Shown here one piece after another: positions 36,282 through 45,197 of a stretch of DNA of 64,000 nt. The position numbers and the translations under genes are program-made. The stretch comes from Myxococcales bacterium. GTDB lineage: Bacteria > Myxococcota_A > Polyangia > Haliangiales > Haliangiaceae. Position 1 is the first letter of the stretch. Every line of letters begins with the position of its first letter. The stretch spans positions 26,225-90,224 of the forward strand of contig JADJJK010000044.1 in assembly GCA_016706545.1 (NCBI GenBank), read 5' to 3'. The notes under the pieces are model-generated. The model had not been told where the DNA came from. It made no database searches and saw only the letters and a program-made list of their open reading frames with translations.

Positions 36282-36972
36282 ATGCAGGTGCGATGCTCCA
36301 GGTCAGGTACCGCGAAGGCGCTCGCTGCCGCGGTGGTCTCCGTGGCGATGGCCCTCTCGCTCGGCGCGTGCTCAGGCGGGGCCGGTCCGCAAGGGGCGCT
36401 CGAGGGGTACAGCCGCCGCGCTGCGACGCCGCGACTACACGAGCGCGTACGACATGATGTCATCCACCTTTCGCGCCAGGGTCTCTCGCGACGAGTTTGT
36501 CAGCATGATGCGCGACAACCCGCGGGAGGTGGGCGAGACCTCTGACCGCTTGCGCGGGCGCGGTGACGTGGAGGTCAGCGCCGAGCTTCGCTATGGGCTC
36601 GGCGACTCGATTCGCCTGGTGCAGGAGGGGGGGCAGTGGAAGCTGGCCTCGAACCCGCTCGCGTTCTACGATCAAAGCTCGCCGCGCGCAGCGCTGCGCT
36701 CGTTCCTCCGGGCCTTCCGCCTTGGCCGCTACGATGTGATGCTGCGCTTCGTCCCGGACCGGTATCGAGCGCGGATGGATGTCGCCAAGATGAAGGCGCA
36801 GTTCGAGGGGCCCAGCAAGGAACCCATGGACGCGCTCATCGATGCCCTCGAAGCCAGCGTGGACGACGCCATCGTCGAGCGTGGCAACGAGGCGCGGATG
36901 ATCTACGGGGAACGCTTCGAGGTGAAGTTTGTGCGGGAAGAGGGGCTCTGGAAGCTCAAGGACCTGGATTGA
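36282..36972 (+). pseudogene. Lipoprotein gene disrupted by a +1 frameshift
   Basis: The 5' part encodes a lipoprotein signal (ALSLGACSGG, Cys at residue 30) and PQGALEGYSR. The coding sequence then continues in the next frame, reading ALRRRDYTSAYDMMSSTF and on to ...EEGLWKLKDLD at 36972. Removing a single C from AGCCGCCGCG near 36412-36420 joins both into one protein of about 229 residues, with the common GALEGYxxALRRxDYxxAY pattern of a DUF4878/NTF2-like lipoprotein. The fragment from ATG 36454 could be translated alone. It may be a true mutation or a sequencing error. It is divergent from dctQ. Confidence 0.7.
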
Positions 36973-37315
36973 AGCGGCGGAGGATCCCCTTGCGCGGTGC
37001 GGCGCGGGACGTGAGATGTCGCACGCGCCAAAAGCGGCACGCAGCCTCGCAAAAAGTTCACACCGCGTAAGTCCCCAACTCCCTGATTGTCTTGATGGTA
37101 CCCCGGTCCGTTGGGGGCGGGTGGCCGGAAACCCGCCTGGATCGGGCCCATCGTCCCCAGCAGGGCTCGATGAATTTGGCGCAGGGGCGATTTCGTCGTA
37201 TTGAATATCGGGATGTTACGAGTTTTCGAGGCGGGCGAGATGGAAGGCGCGAAGGTTGCAGGTAGAGTGTGAGAAGCGAAAACAGAGCCACAGCGCACGC
37301 GGCGAAGGAGCTGCC
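36973..37315. other. Intergenic region upstream of the 56-aa protein gene
   Basis: About 343 bases. It contains a GC-rich hairpin GGCGGGT/ACCCGCC (37116-37137) and a more AT-rich patch near 37190-37230 with an imperfect inverted repeat TCGTA...TACGA, a possible promoter or operator zone. No protein is recognisable. Confidence 0.4.
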
Positions 37316-37486
37316 ATGCTGGACCCCTGGATCATTGAAGAAATCCTCCGAAGAGAAGAGCAGCGACGCGAGCAGGAGCGCGGACGCGTTGAGCTACCGC
37401 TCGACGCCCCGCGTAGTACCGAGCAGCCGTCGATTCCTCAGAAGCGTGAGGAGAGCGAACGTGGCGTGATCGTGATCGATATCTGA
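37316..37486 (+). CDS. Small charged protein of 56 aa (WIIEEI-type)
   Basis: Begins MLDPWIIEEILRREEQRREQ, is rich in Glu and Arg, has LPLDAPR in the middle and ends RGVIVIDI. I have the impression that similar short proteins (WIIEEI...RGVxIID) recur in Myxococcota, but the function is unknown. A good ribosome site, GAAGGAG, is 5 bases before the ATG, which strongly supports a real gene. Its last codons and stop lie inside the first unit of a 10-bp tandem repeat. Confidence 0.75.
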   Translation: MLDPWIIEEILRREEQRREQERGRVELPLDAPRSTEQPSIPQKREESERGVIVIDI

Positions 37487-37536
37487 CGATATCTGACGAT
37501 ATCTGATATCTGAGCTATTCGAGATATCTGACGATC
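37477..37536. repeat. 10-bp tandem repeat CGATATCTGA at the 3' end of the small gene
   Basis: Three perfect direct copies (37477-37506) are followed by a partial TATCTGA and one more GATATCTGACGATC about 15 bp on. Each unit contains the palindrome GATATC, at one-helical-turn spacing. The TGA stop of the 56-aa gene is in the first copy, so the array looks like a duplication of the gene's end. Confidence 0.8.
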
Positions 37537-37655
37537 GGTCCTGCGCGAGAGCAGCCTTTCTCGATCCGAGCCGGCAGGCAGCCGGCAGCGATGTCCTTGC
37601 CAAGAAAATCGAGCGCTTTGGCCAACCACCCGGTCGCCCCTTATGGGGTGCTGGG

Positions 37656-39032
37656 ATGGGTGCTACGGTTCGCTGGATGAACGATAGCCCAGCCCGAGGG
37701 CACCGCGGTGCAGGGCAGCGCGTGGCGCTGGCCCGGATCTGGGCTCGAGCCAAGCAGATCCTCACCACAGATCCGACCAGCAGCGACGAAGACGACGCGG
37801 TGGTGGATGAGGCCGGGGCAGCCGCGCTGGCCAAGGAGGCGCGATCTGCGAAGGGGGCGCTCGCCAAGGTCGCGCAGCTCGCCGCCTATGACCCCGGGGC
37901 GCTGTTTGGCGACGAGTTCGATCTCGAGCGTGGCTTTCGCGCGCGCGCGGCCGCGTCGCTGGGCACGCTGTGGGACAGCGCCAACGCGCTCGGCATGGCG
38001 CAGATCAGCAAGGTGATCGAGGAGGACCTCGGGGCGTCAGCGACGACGCTGTTCTCCTCGTTCGATCACGAGCCGCTCGCCGCGGCCTCGCTGGGCCAGG
38101 TCCACGCGGCCACCGGGCCACAGGCTCAGGCCTGGGTGGTCAAGGTGCAGTACCCCGGCATCGCCGCGGCCCTCGGGGCCGACCTGCGCGATGGGGCGCT
38201 CACCAGGCGGCTTGCCGGAGCGCAGCTCGCGAGCTCGATGGAGGAGGCGTCGCTCGCGGTGCTGACGGAGTCGTTGCGCGGCGAGCTGGACTACCGGCAA
38301 GAGGCCGCGGCGCTGACCGCGTTTGCGGCCATCTGGGAAGGCGAGTCTTCGCTGGCCTTTCCTGCGGTGGTGGCCGAGCGGTCATCGCAGCGCGTGTTGA
38401 CCATGACGCGCGCGCGCGGGCTGACGGTGCCGCAGGTCCTGGCGCTGGAGGGCGCCCAGGGCAAGGCGCTGCGGCGGGCGGCTGCGGCGGCGATCTATCG
38501 CTTCGCCTGGGGCTCTCCGCTGGCGCACGGCGTGCTCAACACGGACCCCAACCCAGGCAACTTCCTGGTCGAGGAGACCCCGCGCGGCGCCGTGGTCTGG
38601 TGCCTGGATTTTGGCGCCACCGCGGCGCTGGACCCGGCCGTGGTGGAGGCCGACAGGGAGCTGTGGTGGGCGCTCCTCGAGCGCGATGGGCAAGACGCCG
38701 CCGAGCGCTTCCGGATGGCGCTGGCAAAGGGCGGCTTGCTGCGGCGCACCGACTCGCTGCACAGCGATGTCCATCGCGCCTGGGAGAAGGCGCTCTTGCG
38801 GCCGTTCTCGACGGACGGCTCGTTCGTGTTCGATAGCATCTACGCGCGCGAGCTCGCCACCACGACGGGGCGGGCGCTGGCGGCCGGCGGGCTACGGCTG
38901 TCCGCTCGCACCTTGATGCTCTGGCGCCAGCGGCTGGCCGCCGCCTCGGTGATTGGCCTCCTGGGCGCGGAGGTTCCGTGCCGCCGCATCCTCGAAGACC
39001 TGATCGGCCCGGGGCGACGAGCGCTTCGGTAG
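37656..39032 (+). CDS. ABC1/UbiB (AarF/ADCK) family atypical kinase
   Basis: A 458-aa protein-kinase-like ATPase of the UbiB family, linked elsewhere to quinone synthesis and lipid homeostasis. The Ala-rich loop that replaces the kinase Gly-loop is present (EPLAAASLGQVHAA), the ATP lysine is in VVKVQYPG, the catalytic loop is DPNPGNFLV and the metal motif LDFGATAAL. The usual KxGQ motif reads KVAQ, a Gly-to-Ala change. There is no C-terminal membrane pair as in UbiB. The start may be ATG 37656 or 37677; neither has a clear ribosome site. Confidence 0.88.
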   Translation: MGATVRWMNDSPARGHRGAGQRVALARIWARAKQILTTDPTSSDEDDAVVDEAGAAALAKEARSAKGALAKVAQLAAYDPGALFGDEFDLERGFRARAAASLGTLWDSANALGMAQISKVIEEDLGASATTLFSSFDHEPLAAASLGQVHAATGPQAQAWVVKVQYPGIAAALGADLRDGALTRRLAGAQLASSMEEASLAVLTESLRGELDYRQEAAALTAFAAIWEGESSLAFPAVVAERSSQRVLTMTRARGLTVPQVLALEGAQGKALRRAAAAAIYRFAWGSPLAHGVLNTDPNPGNFLVEETPRGAVVWCLDFGATAALDPAVVEADRELWWALLERDGQDAAERFRMALAKGGLLRRTDSLHSDVHRAWEKALLRPFSTDGSFVFDSIYARELATTTGRALAAGGLRLSARTLMLWRQRLAAASVIGLLGAEVPCRRILEDLIGPGRRALR

Positions 39033-39052
39033 CTGCCGGTGGCGGTCTGCGG

Positions 39053-39643
39053 TCAGTACGTGTAGCGCAGGTAGAGGCGGCTCTCGACGGCGGTGGCGCC
39101 ATCGAACTGCGCGGCGAGCCACCCATCGACGGCCAGGCCGAAGGCGTAGTGCCGGTTCTCGATCTGGTACTCGGCGCCAGCGCCGCCATGCACCAGCAGG
39201 GAGAAGCGCTCGCCCGGTTCGGTGACCATGACCTTGCCAAGGACGTTGGTGGAGATCATGGCGAGCCCGGCGCCGCCCTCGACGAAGAGGGCGATGCGAT
39301 CGAAGCGTCCGCCTAGCCGTGCGTCGCCGCCGCCGCGGTAGAGCTGGTAGTACTCGCCCTGGGGAGGTGGGGGCACGGTGGCTTCATGGATGGAGGCGCC
39401 CAGGTAGCCGCCCACCGACAGCCAGGAGAACAGGTCTCGGCCGATTCGCACGGTGGCGGTTGGGCCAACCCCGGAGTAGGAGCTGGTGGCTCCCACGTAG
39501 ATGGTGGCGCCGACCCCCGCTTCGACAAACGTGCCGGTGGAGGCTGGGCGCGCCTCGACGTCCTGCGACCGCCAAAGCAGCATGTTGGCGGCGAGGAGCG
39601 CCGGCAGCGCGACGCGAACAAATAGCGGGGAGGCCACCGACAT
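39053..39643 (-). CDS. Predicted outer-membrane beta-barrel protein
   Basis: A 196-aa protein with a hydrophobic N-terminal signal (residues 8-30) and then alternating hydrophobic/polar strands rich in Gly, Tyr and Val: GTFVEAGVGATIYVG, TATVRIGRD, SVGGYLGASIH, IALFVEGGAGLAMI, HYAFGLAVDGWLAAQF. The C-terminal strand LYLRYTY ends in aromatic residues, as expected for barrel assembly. The size recalls the small barrels of myxobacterial envelope and gliding machinery, but I cannot assign it to one. Confidence 0.65.
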   Translation of the reverse strand: MSVASPLFVRVALPALLAANMLLWRSQDVEARPASTGTFVEAGVGATIYVGATSSYSGVGPTATVRIGRDLFSWLSVGGYLGASIHEATVPPPPQGEYYQLYRGGGDARLGGRFDRIALFVEGGAGLAMISTNVLGKVMVTEPGERFSLLVHGGAGAEYQIENRHYAFGLAVDGWLAAQFDGATAVESRLYLRYTY

Positions 39644-39816
39644 CGCCGCGAGCGTAGAACGAGGGGGAGGTCAAGGGCAAGGCGTCGCGGCCAAGGCTAC
39701 GTCTGGGCGCCGTTGATGGCGCGACGTGCGACATCAGCTCCAAGCCGCCCGGCGCCGGTCCGCGCGCAGCAGGTGGCGCAGCCCGGGCTGCGGCGCGTCT
39801 GGCGTCGGGCGCGTCG

Positions 39817-40974
39817 CTACGGCGCCTTGGGATCCTTGAGCTTGGCGGGCCCCGCGTTGTCGGGGATCTTGAGCTTGTCGCCCTTGGCGACGCCGGCGAG
39901 CACCTGCACGTTGACGCCATCGGAGACGCCGAGCTTGACGTCGCGGCGGACGAACACCTTCGGCTGGGTCTCCACCTCCACCGTCGCCTTGCCGGGGCCG
40001 TCCTTGGCGGGGTCTGCGCCCTTGGCGCGCTCGTAGGTCACCACGGCCTCTCGGATGGCCAGCACCTGCTTGACTTCGGCCAGCACGACGTCCGCGTTGG
40101 CAGAGTACCCGGCGCGGATGAACACGCCCGGCTTGAGGGTGATGTCGGCGCGGATCTCGAACTGGATGGCGCCCTGCACCTCCTTGCCCTTGGGCGCGAT
40201 GTACTCGAGCTTGCCGGCGAACTCCTCGGATTCGATCGCCCCGATCTTGATCTTGAGGCTCATGCCTTCCTTGATCTTGCCGACCTCGGACTCGTCGACC
40301 TGCCCCTGGAAGATCAGGTCGTCCATGTCGGCGACCAGCGCGATGGTGCTGCCCGGGTTGAAGTTGTTGCTCTCGATGACCGAGAAGCCGACCTTGACCG
40401 GTACGTCGATGATCATGCCGTCCACCGTGGAGGTGACCACCACGTTGGAGTTCTTGCTGGAGGCGCGGGACTGGCCATCGCGCACGATCTGCAGGTTGGA
40501 GGTGGCGGCGGTCAGCTCTTGCTGGCGCAGCGAGAAGTCGGTGCGGTAGCGGGCGAGCTCCGCCTCGGGGACCACGCCCTGGGTGTACAGGTTCTGGTTG
40601 CGGTCCAGCTCGCGCTTGGCGTTGTCGAAGGCGATCTGCGCGGCGCGGACGTCTGCCTCCGCGCGGTTGAGCGCCGCCGCGTTGGGCACGATGCGGATCT
40701 TGGCGATGGGGTCTCCGAGCTTGACCACCTTGCCGGGCTCGACGAAGAGCTGATCCAGCACGCCCGAGACGCGCGGCTTGATCTCGACCTCTCGCCTGGG
40801 GACGATCGCGCCGGTGGCGACCGTCTTCTTGACGATGTCGACGAGCTGGGCGGTCTCGGTCTCGTAGATCTTGGGCTTGGTGCGAGACTTGCTCCACAGA
40901 AACCAGCCGGTGCCCGCGAGGGCAAGGAGGAACAGGAGCACCAAAAAGAAGGTGACGATGCGCTTCATGATCAT
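39817..40974 (-). CDS. Periplasmic adaptor (HlyD/MacA family)
   Basis: A 385-aa membrane-fusion protein with one N-terminal anchor (residues 5-27). It has the lipoyl-like half motifs (EIKPRVSGVLDQLFVEPGKV and VVTSTVDGMIIDVPVKVG) around a coiled-coil hairpin (about 100-170), then a beta-barrel domain. It would bridge the inner-membrane ABC exporter encoded just upstream to an outer-membrane channel. Its ATG overlaps the permease stop (ATGA), so it is coupled to it. It is the last gene of the four-gene operon. Confidence 0.9.
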   Translation of the reverse strand: MIMKRIVTFFLVLLFLLALAGTGWFLWSKSRTKPKIYETETAQLVDIVKKTVATGAIVPRREVEIKPRVSGVLDQLFVEPGKVVKLGDPIAKIRIVPNAAALNRAEADVRAAQIAFDNAKRELDRNQNLYTQGVVPEAELARYRTDFSLRQQELTAATSNLQIVRDGQSRASSKNSNVVVTSTVDGMIIDVPVKVGFSVIESNNFNPGSTIALVADMDDLIFQGQVDESEVGKIKEGMSLKIKIGAIESEEFAGKLEYIAPKGKEVQGAIQFEIRADITLKPGVFIRAGYSANADVVLAEVKQVLAIREAVVTYERAKGADPAKDGPGKATVEVETQPKVFVRRDVKLGVSDGVNVQVLAGVAKGDKLKIPDNAGPAKLKDPKAP

Positions 40975-42230
40975 TCGGTCCGCAAGGCCTCGACGGGTTC
41001 GATCGCAGCAGCGTAGTAAGCGGGGAGCGCGCCGGCGAGCATGCCGAAGGTGACCAGCGCGCCCATCGCACCAAAAGCAACGCCGAGGCCAACATCTGGT
41101 GGGCCCAGCGGAATCTTGTCACCGAACTTGGAGATGACGACGCCGGCCAGCTCCAGCATGCCGATGGCGACCACGACGCCCAGATAGCCGGCCGCCAAGG
41201 TCAAGGTCATCGCTTCGGTGACGATCATGCGCACGATCTCTCGCGGTTGGGCCCCCAGCGCCTTGCGGACGCCCAGCTCCTTGGTGCGCTCACGCACGCT
41301 GATCAGCATGATGTTGCTGACGCCGACGACCCCGGCCGCCAGCGTGAAGATGCCGGCGATCCACAACACCAGGTTGATGACCCAGAACAGCGTGTGGATC
41401 TTGCGAAACTCCTTGCCGGTGTTCCAGCTCCCGACCGCCATCTTGTCGTTGGGGTCGTAGCGGTGGCGCTTGGCCAGCTCCCGCAGGATCTGCAGCTCCA
41501 GCTCCTCCGCGGGCACCTCCGGCCGCCCGGTGATGGCGAACCACCCCACCGAGTCCCCCACGTTGAACGCCTGCTGGAAGGTGGTGAAGGGGATGTGGAT
41601 GGTGTTGACGATGCGGTCGCCCTGGTTTCCTGAGCTGCGGGTGCCAAACACGCCGACGACCTCGAAGTACACGCCGGACACCTCGACGTGCTTGCCGATG
41701 GGGTTCTCTCCCTCGAAGAGCAGGTCGACGACGCCCTCGCCGACCACGCAGATCTTGCGGCGCTCGGCGATGTCGGCGTCGTTGAGGTGCCGCCCCGCGC
41801 GCATGAGCGGCATCATCACGAACTGGACCTGGGGGTAGTCTCCCGCCACCTGGAAGCTGCCGGTCTTGGTGCCGTGGCGGACGTTGGACCTGTCGCCAAA
41901 GCCGCCGCGCTGGTTGCGCGGCGCCACGTGCTCCACGCCGGGCAGCGCGGCCAGCGCCGCGATGTCGCCGTTGTTGAACTCGATCCGACGATTGGGCGGC
42001 AGGCCGTCGTACCCAAGCGAGGTCTTCTGGCCCCAGGTGAACACCGAGTTGGCCGCGAAGCCCGCCAGCTCCTTGGAGACGCCGTGCTCGAACGCGCGGC
42101 CAAAGCCCACCATCGCCAGCAAGATGAAGATGCCGAGGAACACCCCGAGCGCGGTCAGCGTGGTGCGCAGCGGGTGCTTGCGCAGGACCGCCAGGGTCTC
42201 CTGCCAGGTGTCGAGATCGAAGAACGACAT
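40971..42230 (-). CDS. ABC transporter permease, MacB/FtsX family (second copy)
   Basis: A 419-aa permease with one N-terminal membrane segment, a large periplasmic MacB-PCD-like domain (about residues 45-280) and three C-terminal membrane segments. The coupling segment reads VGVSNIMLISVRERTKELGV. ATG 42230 matches the family start (W-x-E-T-L-x-x-LRKHPLRT-type); the frame is open upstream but only as overlap with the preceding gene. It differs clearly from the other permease in the operon, so the exporter is probably a heterodimer. Confidence 0.9.
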   Translation of the reverse strand: MSFFDLDTWQETLAVLRKHPLRTTLTALGVFLGIFILLAMVGFGRAFEHGVSKELAGFAANSVFTWGQKTSLGYDGLPPNRRIEFNNGDIAALAALPGVEHVAPRNQRGGFGDRSNVRHGTKTGSFQVAGDYPQVQFVMMPLMRAGRHLNDADIAERRKICVVGEGVVDLLFEGENPIGKHVEVSGVYFEVVGVFGTRSSGNQGDRIVNTIHIPFTTFQQAFNVGDSVGWFAITGRPEVPAEELELQILRELAKRHRYDPNDKMAVGSWNTGKEFRKIHTLFWVINLVLWIAGIFTLAAGVVGVSNIMLISVRERTKELGVRKALGAQPREIVRMIVTEAMTLTLAAGYLGVVVAIGMLELAGVVISKFGDKIPLGPPDVGLGVAFGAMGALVTFGMLAGALPAYYAAAIEPVEALRTE

Positions 42231-42235
42231 GCCGG

Positions 42236-43480
42236 CTAGCCCTCGTCTCGCAGGGCGGCGATGGGGTTGACGCGCGCTGCGGCGCGCGCTGGGAACAGGC
42301 CAGCGAGCGCCCCGGCGATGACCAGGACCAAGGTCGCGGTCAGGGCCACGCGAAGGTCGATGCTCGGGTCCGCGAACATCTCGTTCTTGGGGACGAACAC
42401 CGCGAGCAGCTTGAGCGCGCCGACGCCCGCGCACAGGCCGATGTAGCCAGCCCCGGCGGTCAGGGTCACCGCCTCCTGCACCACCGAGCCGACGATGTGA
42501 CGGGGGTGGGCGCCCAGCGCCTTGCGGATGCCGATCTCCTTGGTCCGCTCGCGGACCGCGATCATCATGATGTTGCTGACCCCGACGACGCCGGCCAGGA
42601 TGGTGCCGGCCGCCATGATCCACACGAACTGCGACAGCATCTCGAAGATGCGCCGGATGCTCTGGGACTGCTCGACGTTGTTGCGGATGCGGACCGCCTG
42701 CTTGTCCTGCGGCGCGAACTTGTGCGCGGCGCCGAGGTTGGCGCGCAGCCGCTGCTCGATGGCCGCGGTCTGCTCCACGGTCGCGTCGCCGACGGTGAAC
42801 AGCAGCATGTGGACGCGGTCCGCGCCGTTATACGCGGCCTGCGCGGTGCTGATGGGGATGTAGATCTTGGCGCGCTCGCCCTCGCCGCCGCCGTCGGTGA
42901 ACACCCCGACCACCTGGTAGACGCCGGTGCCGATGGTCAGCCAGCGGCCGATCACGTCGCTGTCGTCGAACAAGAACTTGGCGACGTCGATGCCGATCAC
43001 CGCGACCTTGGCGCGCTGCTTGAGATCCACATCCGAGAGGAACCGCCCCGCCACCATGATGGTGCGCTCGAGGTACAGGTGGTCTGGATGCACCGCGCGG
43101 ACATCGAACGACGAGACCTTCTTGCCGACGGAGACCTTGAGCTCGCTGGTGAAGTTGTCCTGGATGGAGAACCGGCCGGTCACGTGATCGACCATGGGCA
43201 GGTTGCGCGTGTCGGTGACGTCCTGGTTGGAGAGCTTGATGCGACGGCCGATCGGCATGCCCTGGTGGGCCACAGACGTGGTGCCGGTGAACACCCAGAG
43301 GCTGTTGGTGGCGTCGTCGGCGAACGAGGCCTGCACGCCGTTGCTGAGCCCGTTGCCCATGCCGAGCAAGAACACCAGCATGAAGATGCCCCACGCCATG
43401 GCAAACGCGGTCAGGACCGAGCGCAGCTTGTTGTGCCAGAGCGTGTCGAGGATCTCTCGCCAGCGGTCGATGTTGAACAT
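42236..43480 (-). CDS. ABC transporter permease, MacB/FtsX family (first copy)
   Basis: A 414-aa permease beginning MFNIDRWREILDTLWHNKLR, with a first membrane segment (19-40), a periplasmic domain and three C-terminal segments. The coupling region VGVSNIMMIAVRERTKEIGI is typical of MacB-type permeases. It lies between the ATPase gene and the second permease with only 5 bp to the latter. The substrate may be a lipoprotein, peptide or lipid; it cannot be told. Confidence 0.9.
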   Translation of the reverse strand: MFNIDRWREILDTLWHNKLRSVLTAFAMAWGIFMLVFLLGMGNGLSNGVQASFADDATNSLWVFTGTTSVAHQGMPIGRRIKLSNQDVTDTRNLPMVDHVTGRFSIQDNFTSELKVSVGKKVSSFDVRAVHPDHLYLERTIMVAGRFLSDVDLKQRAKVAVIGIDVAKFLFDDSDVIGRWLTIGTGVYQVVGVFTDGGGEGERAKIYIPISTAQAAYNGADRVHMLLFTVGDATVEQTAAIEQRLRANLGAAHKFAPQDKQAVRIRNNVEQSQSIRRIFEMLSQFVWIMAAGTILAGVVGVSNIMMIAVRERTKEIGIRKALGAHPRHIVGSVVQEAVTLTAGAGYIGLCAGVGALKLLAVFVPKNEMFADPSIDLRVALTATLVLVIAGALAGLFPARAAARVNPIAALRDEG

Positions 43481-43538
43481 GGCTACCGCACCGCCTTGCC
43501 GAGGGGGGCGGTCGGCGATGCGCGTCCGCGGCGAGGCA

Positions 43539-44222
43539 CTAGCTGGCCGCCTGGTGCAGGGAGGGGACCACCTTGCCGTCGCGCAGGCGGATGACGCGCT
43601 GGGTCTTCTCTGCCACCTCTTGCTCGTGAGTCACCACCACCACGGTGATGCCGCGGCCGTGGATCTCCCCGAGCAGCGCCATGATCTGCTGGCTGGTCTC
43701 GCTGTCGAGCGCGCCGGTGGGCTCGTCGGCCAGGATGACGCGGGGCTTGCTGATGAGCGCGCGCGCGATGGCGACGCGCTGCTTCTGCCCGCCGGACATC
43801 TCCGCCGGGCGATGCTCGGCCCAGTCGCGCAGCCCGACCTGGTCGAGGTACGTCAGCGCGATGGCGTTGCGCTTGCGCCGGGGGATGCCCTGGTAATAGA
43901 GCGGCAGCGCCACGTTCTCCACCGCGGTCTTGTACGGCAGGAGGTTGAAGGACTGGAAGACGAAGCCGATGAAGCGGCTGCGGTAGTGCGCCGCCTTGGC
44001 CTCGGTGAGGTCCTTGATCAGGGTGCCGTCGAGCCAGTACTCGCCGCCGTCGTATCCGTCGAGGATGCCCAGGATGTTGAGCAGCGTCGACTTGCCGGAG
44101 CCCGAGGCGCCCATGATGGCGACCATCTCGCCCTCGGCGATATCAAGGTCAATGTCGCGAAGCACATGCAAGCTGTGCGTGCCGACTCGGTAGTACTTGT
44201 TGACCTTCGACAGTCGCAACAT
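43539..44222 (-). CDS. ABC transporter ATP-binding protein, MacB/LolD type
   Basis: A 227-aa ATPase with Walker A GASGSGKST (38-46), Q loop FVFQSFNLLP, signature MSGGQKQR, Walker B VILADEPTGALD and switch THEQEVAEK. The LDS..S and LLPYKTAVENV segments place it in the MacB/LolD/FtsE group. First gene of the operon ATPase-permease-permease-adaptor; it would power mechanotransmission rather than classic transport. Confidence 0.94.
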   Translation of the reverse strand: MLRLSKVNKYYRVGTHSLHVLRDIDLDIAEGEMVAIMGASGSGKSTLLNILGILDGYDGGEYWLDGTLIKDLTEAKAAHYRSRFIGFVFQSFNLLPYKTAVENVALPLYYQGIPRRKRNAIALTYLDQVGLRDWAEHRPAEMSGGQKQRVAIARALISKPRVILADEPTGALDSETSQQIMALLGEIHGRGITVVVVTHEQEVAEKTQRVIRLRDGKVVPSLHQAAS

Positions 44223-44355
44223 CGAGCCAGCACACCGTAGCAGCTTCTTTTGAACACGGCATGTCCTGACGACGTCTTCGCGCGAGGTTCATCGCGCGAG
44301 GTCACCGCGTGATGCGCGCGAGCCCGCGGCGCCGCGGGCCGTCGGTCGGTCGAAC

Positions 44356-44817
44356 TCACCGCCCGGGCGAGCCGGCGCCGAGCGCGTGGAGCGCTTCGTC
44401 CAGCTTGGCCGGCGTCGCTTCATCGACGAAGAGGTCACCGTGGACGCTCTCGATGCGGCAGGCTGCTGCGCGATCGCATCGATCGAGACACCCCACTGGG
44501 ACAAGGGAGAACGTCGCAGCCCTATCGCAGCGGGCAGCGAGGTGCTCCAGCACGTCGAGCGCGCCCCACTGCTGGCAGGATCCGGCGCAGATCTTGACCA
44601 CCGGGCCAGGGTTCTTGCGCAGCGCGAGGTCATCGGCGAGGGCGAGCGCGGCCAGGTAGTGACTGGCCGGCTTGCCACGCTCATCGGCGAGCTGCAGCAA
44701 ATCGGCGAGGGCGAGCTGGCCATCCGCGGCCAGCTCCTCCAGCTCCAGGCCCAGCGCCGCCAGCCGCGCGAGGTCCACATCGAGGTGCGTCGCCGAGCGG
44801 GTTGGTACCTTGGCCAT
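44356..44817 (-). CDS. Thioredoxin-like [2Fe-2S] ferredoxin-type protein
   Basis: A 153-aa protein. The C-terminal half is a thioredoxin-like ferredoxin domain with cluster ligands Cys77 and Cys81 (VKICAGSCQQWGA) and Cys110 and Cys114 (VGCLDRC), as in NuoE/HoxE and stand-alone TRX ferredoxins. The N-terminal 70 residues are helical. It is probably an electron carrier in the cytoplasm. ATG 44817 is 2 bp after the stop of the AgmX-type lipoprotein gene, so it shares its transcript, an unexpected pairing. Confidence 0.78.
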   Translation of the reverse strand: MAKVPTRSATHLDVDLARLAALGLELEELAADGQLALADLLQLADERGKPASHYLAALALADDLALRKNPGPVVKICAGSCQQWGALDVLEHLAARCDRAATFSLVPVGCLDRCDRAAACRIESVHGDLFVDEATPAKLDEALHALGAGSPGR

Positions 44818-44819
44818 GG

Positions 44820-45197
44820 CTACTTGGTGGGGGAGAAGCGCAGCGGATAGGTGAAGGTGATGTTGGTCTTGGGCGGCTTCTCGAGCTTCTGCTTGCCGAC
44901 CTCTCCGATCACGCACGTCTTGAGATCGGTGTCGCCGATCTCATCGCGGGTCACGGTGATGTTCTTGAACTGGCCGCTCCCGGACTCCGCGGTGATCGAG
45001 AGGACGATCATGCCCTTGAGCTTGCGGCTGCGCTGCAACGCGGTGGCGTAGCAGGTGCTGATCGAAGGCTCGGCGGACTGCATGCGGCCGGAGATGTCGG
45101 TGCGGACCTCGGCTCCCATGCCGGACTTTGCGCATCCCGCGCCGCCGGCGCCCAGCGCGCAGAGCAAGAGGGCGGAGAGGAACGAGACCTTACTCAT
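44820..45197 (-). CDS. Lipoprotein with AgmX/PglI (TonB-like) C-terminal domain
   Basis: A 125-aa predicted lipoprotein: signal MSKVSFLSALLLCALGAGGA with the lipidated Cys at residue 22. The rest is the AgmX/PglI C-terminal domain: SISTCYATALQRSRKLKG, a strand pair, TDLKTCVIGEV and the end TYPLRFSPTK, with its two conserved Cys. This domain is common in Myxococcota envelope and gliding-related proteins. Its start overlaps the OmpA-like gene's stop by 8 bp. Confidence 0.82.
   Translation of the reverse strand: MSKVSFLSALLLCALGAGGAGCAKSGMGAEVRTDISGRMQSAEPSISTCYATALQRSRKLKGMIVLSITAESGSGQFKNITVTRDEIGDTDLKTCVIGEVGKQKLEKPPKTNITFTYPLRFSPTK

Noticed and set aside
36973..37315. Riboswitch upstream of the small protein gene
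   Set aside because: Only one GC-rich hairpin is seen; no conserved aptamer sequence I know is present.
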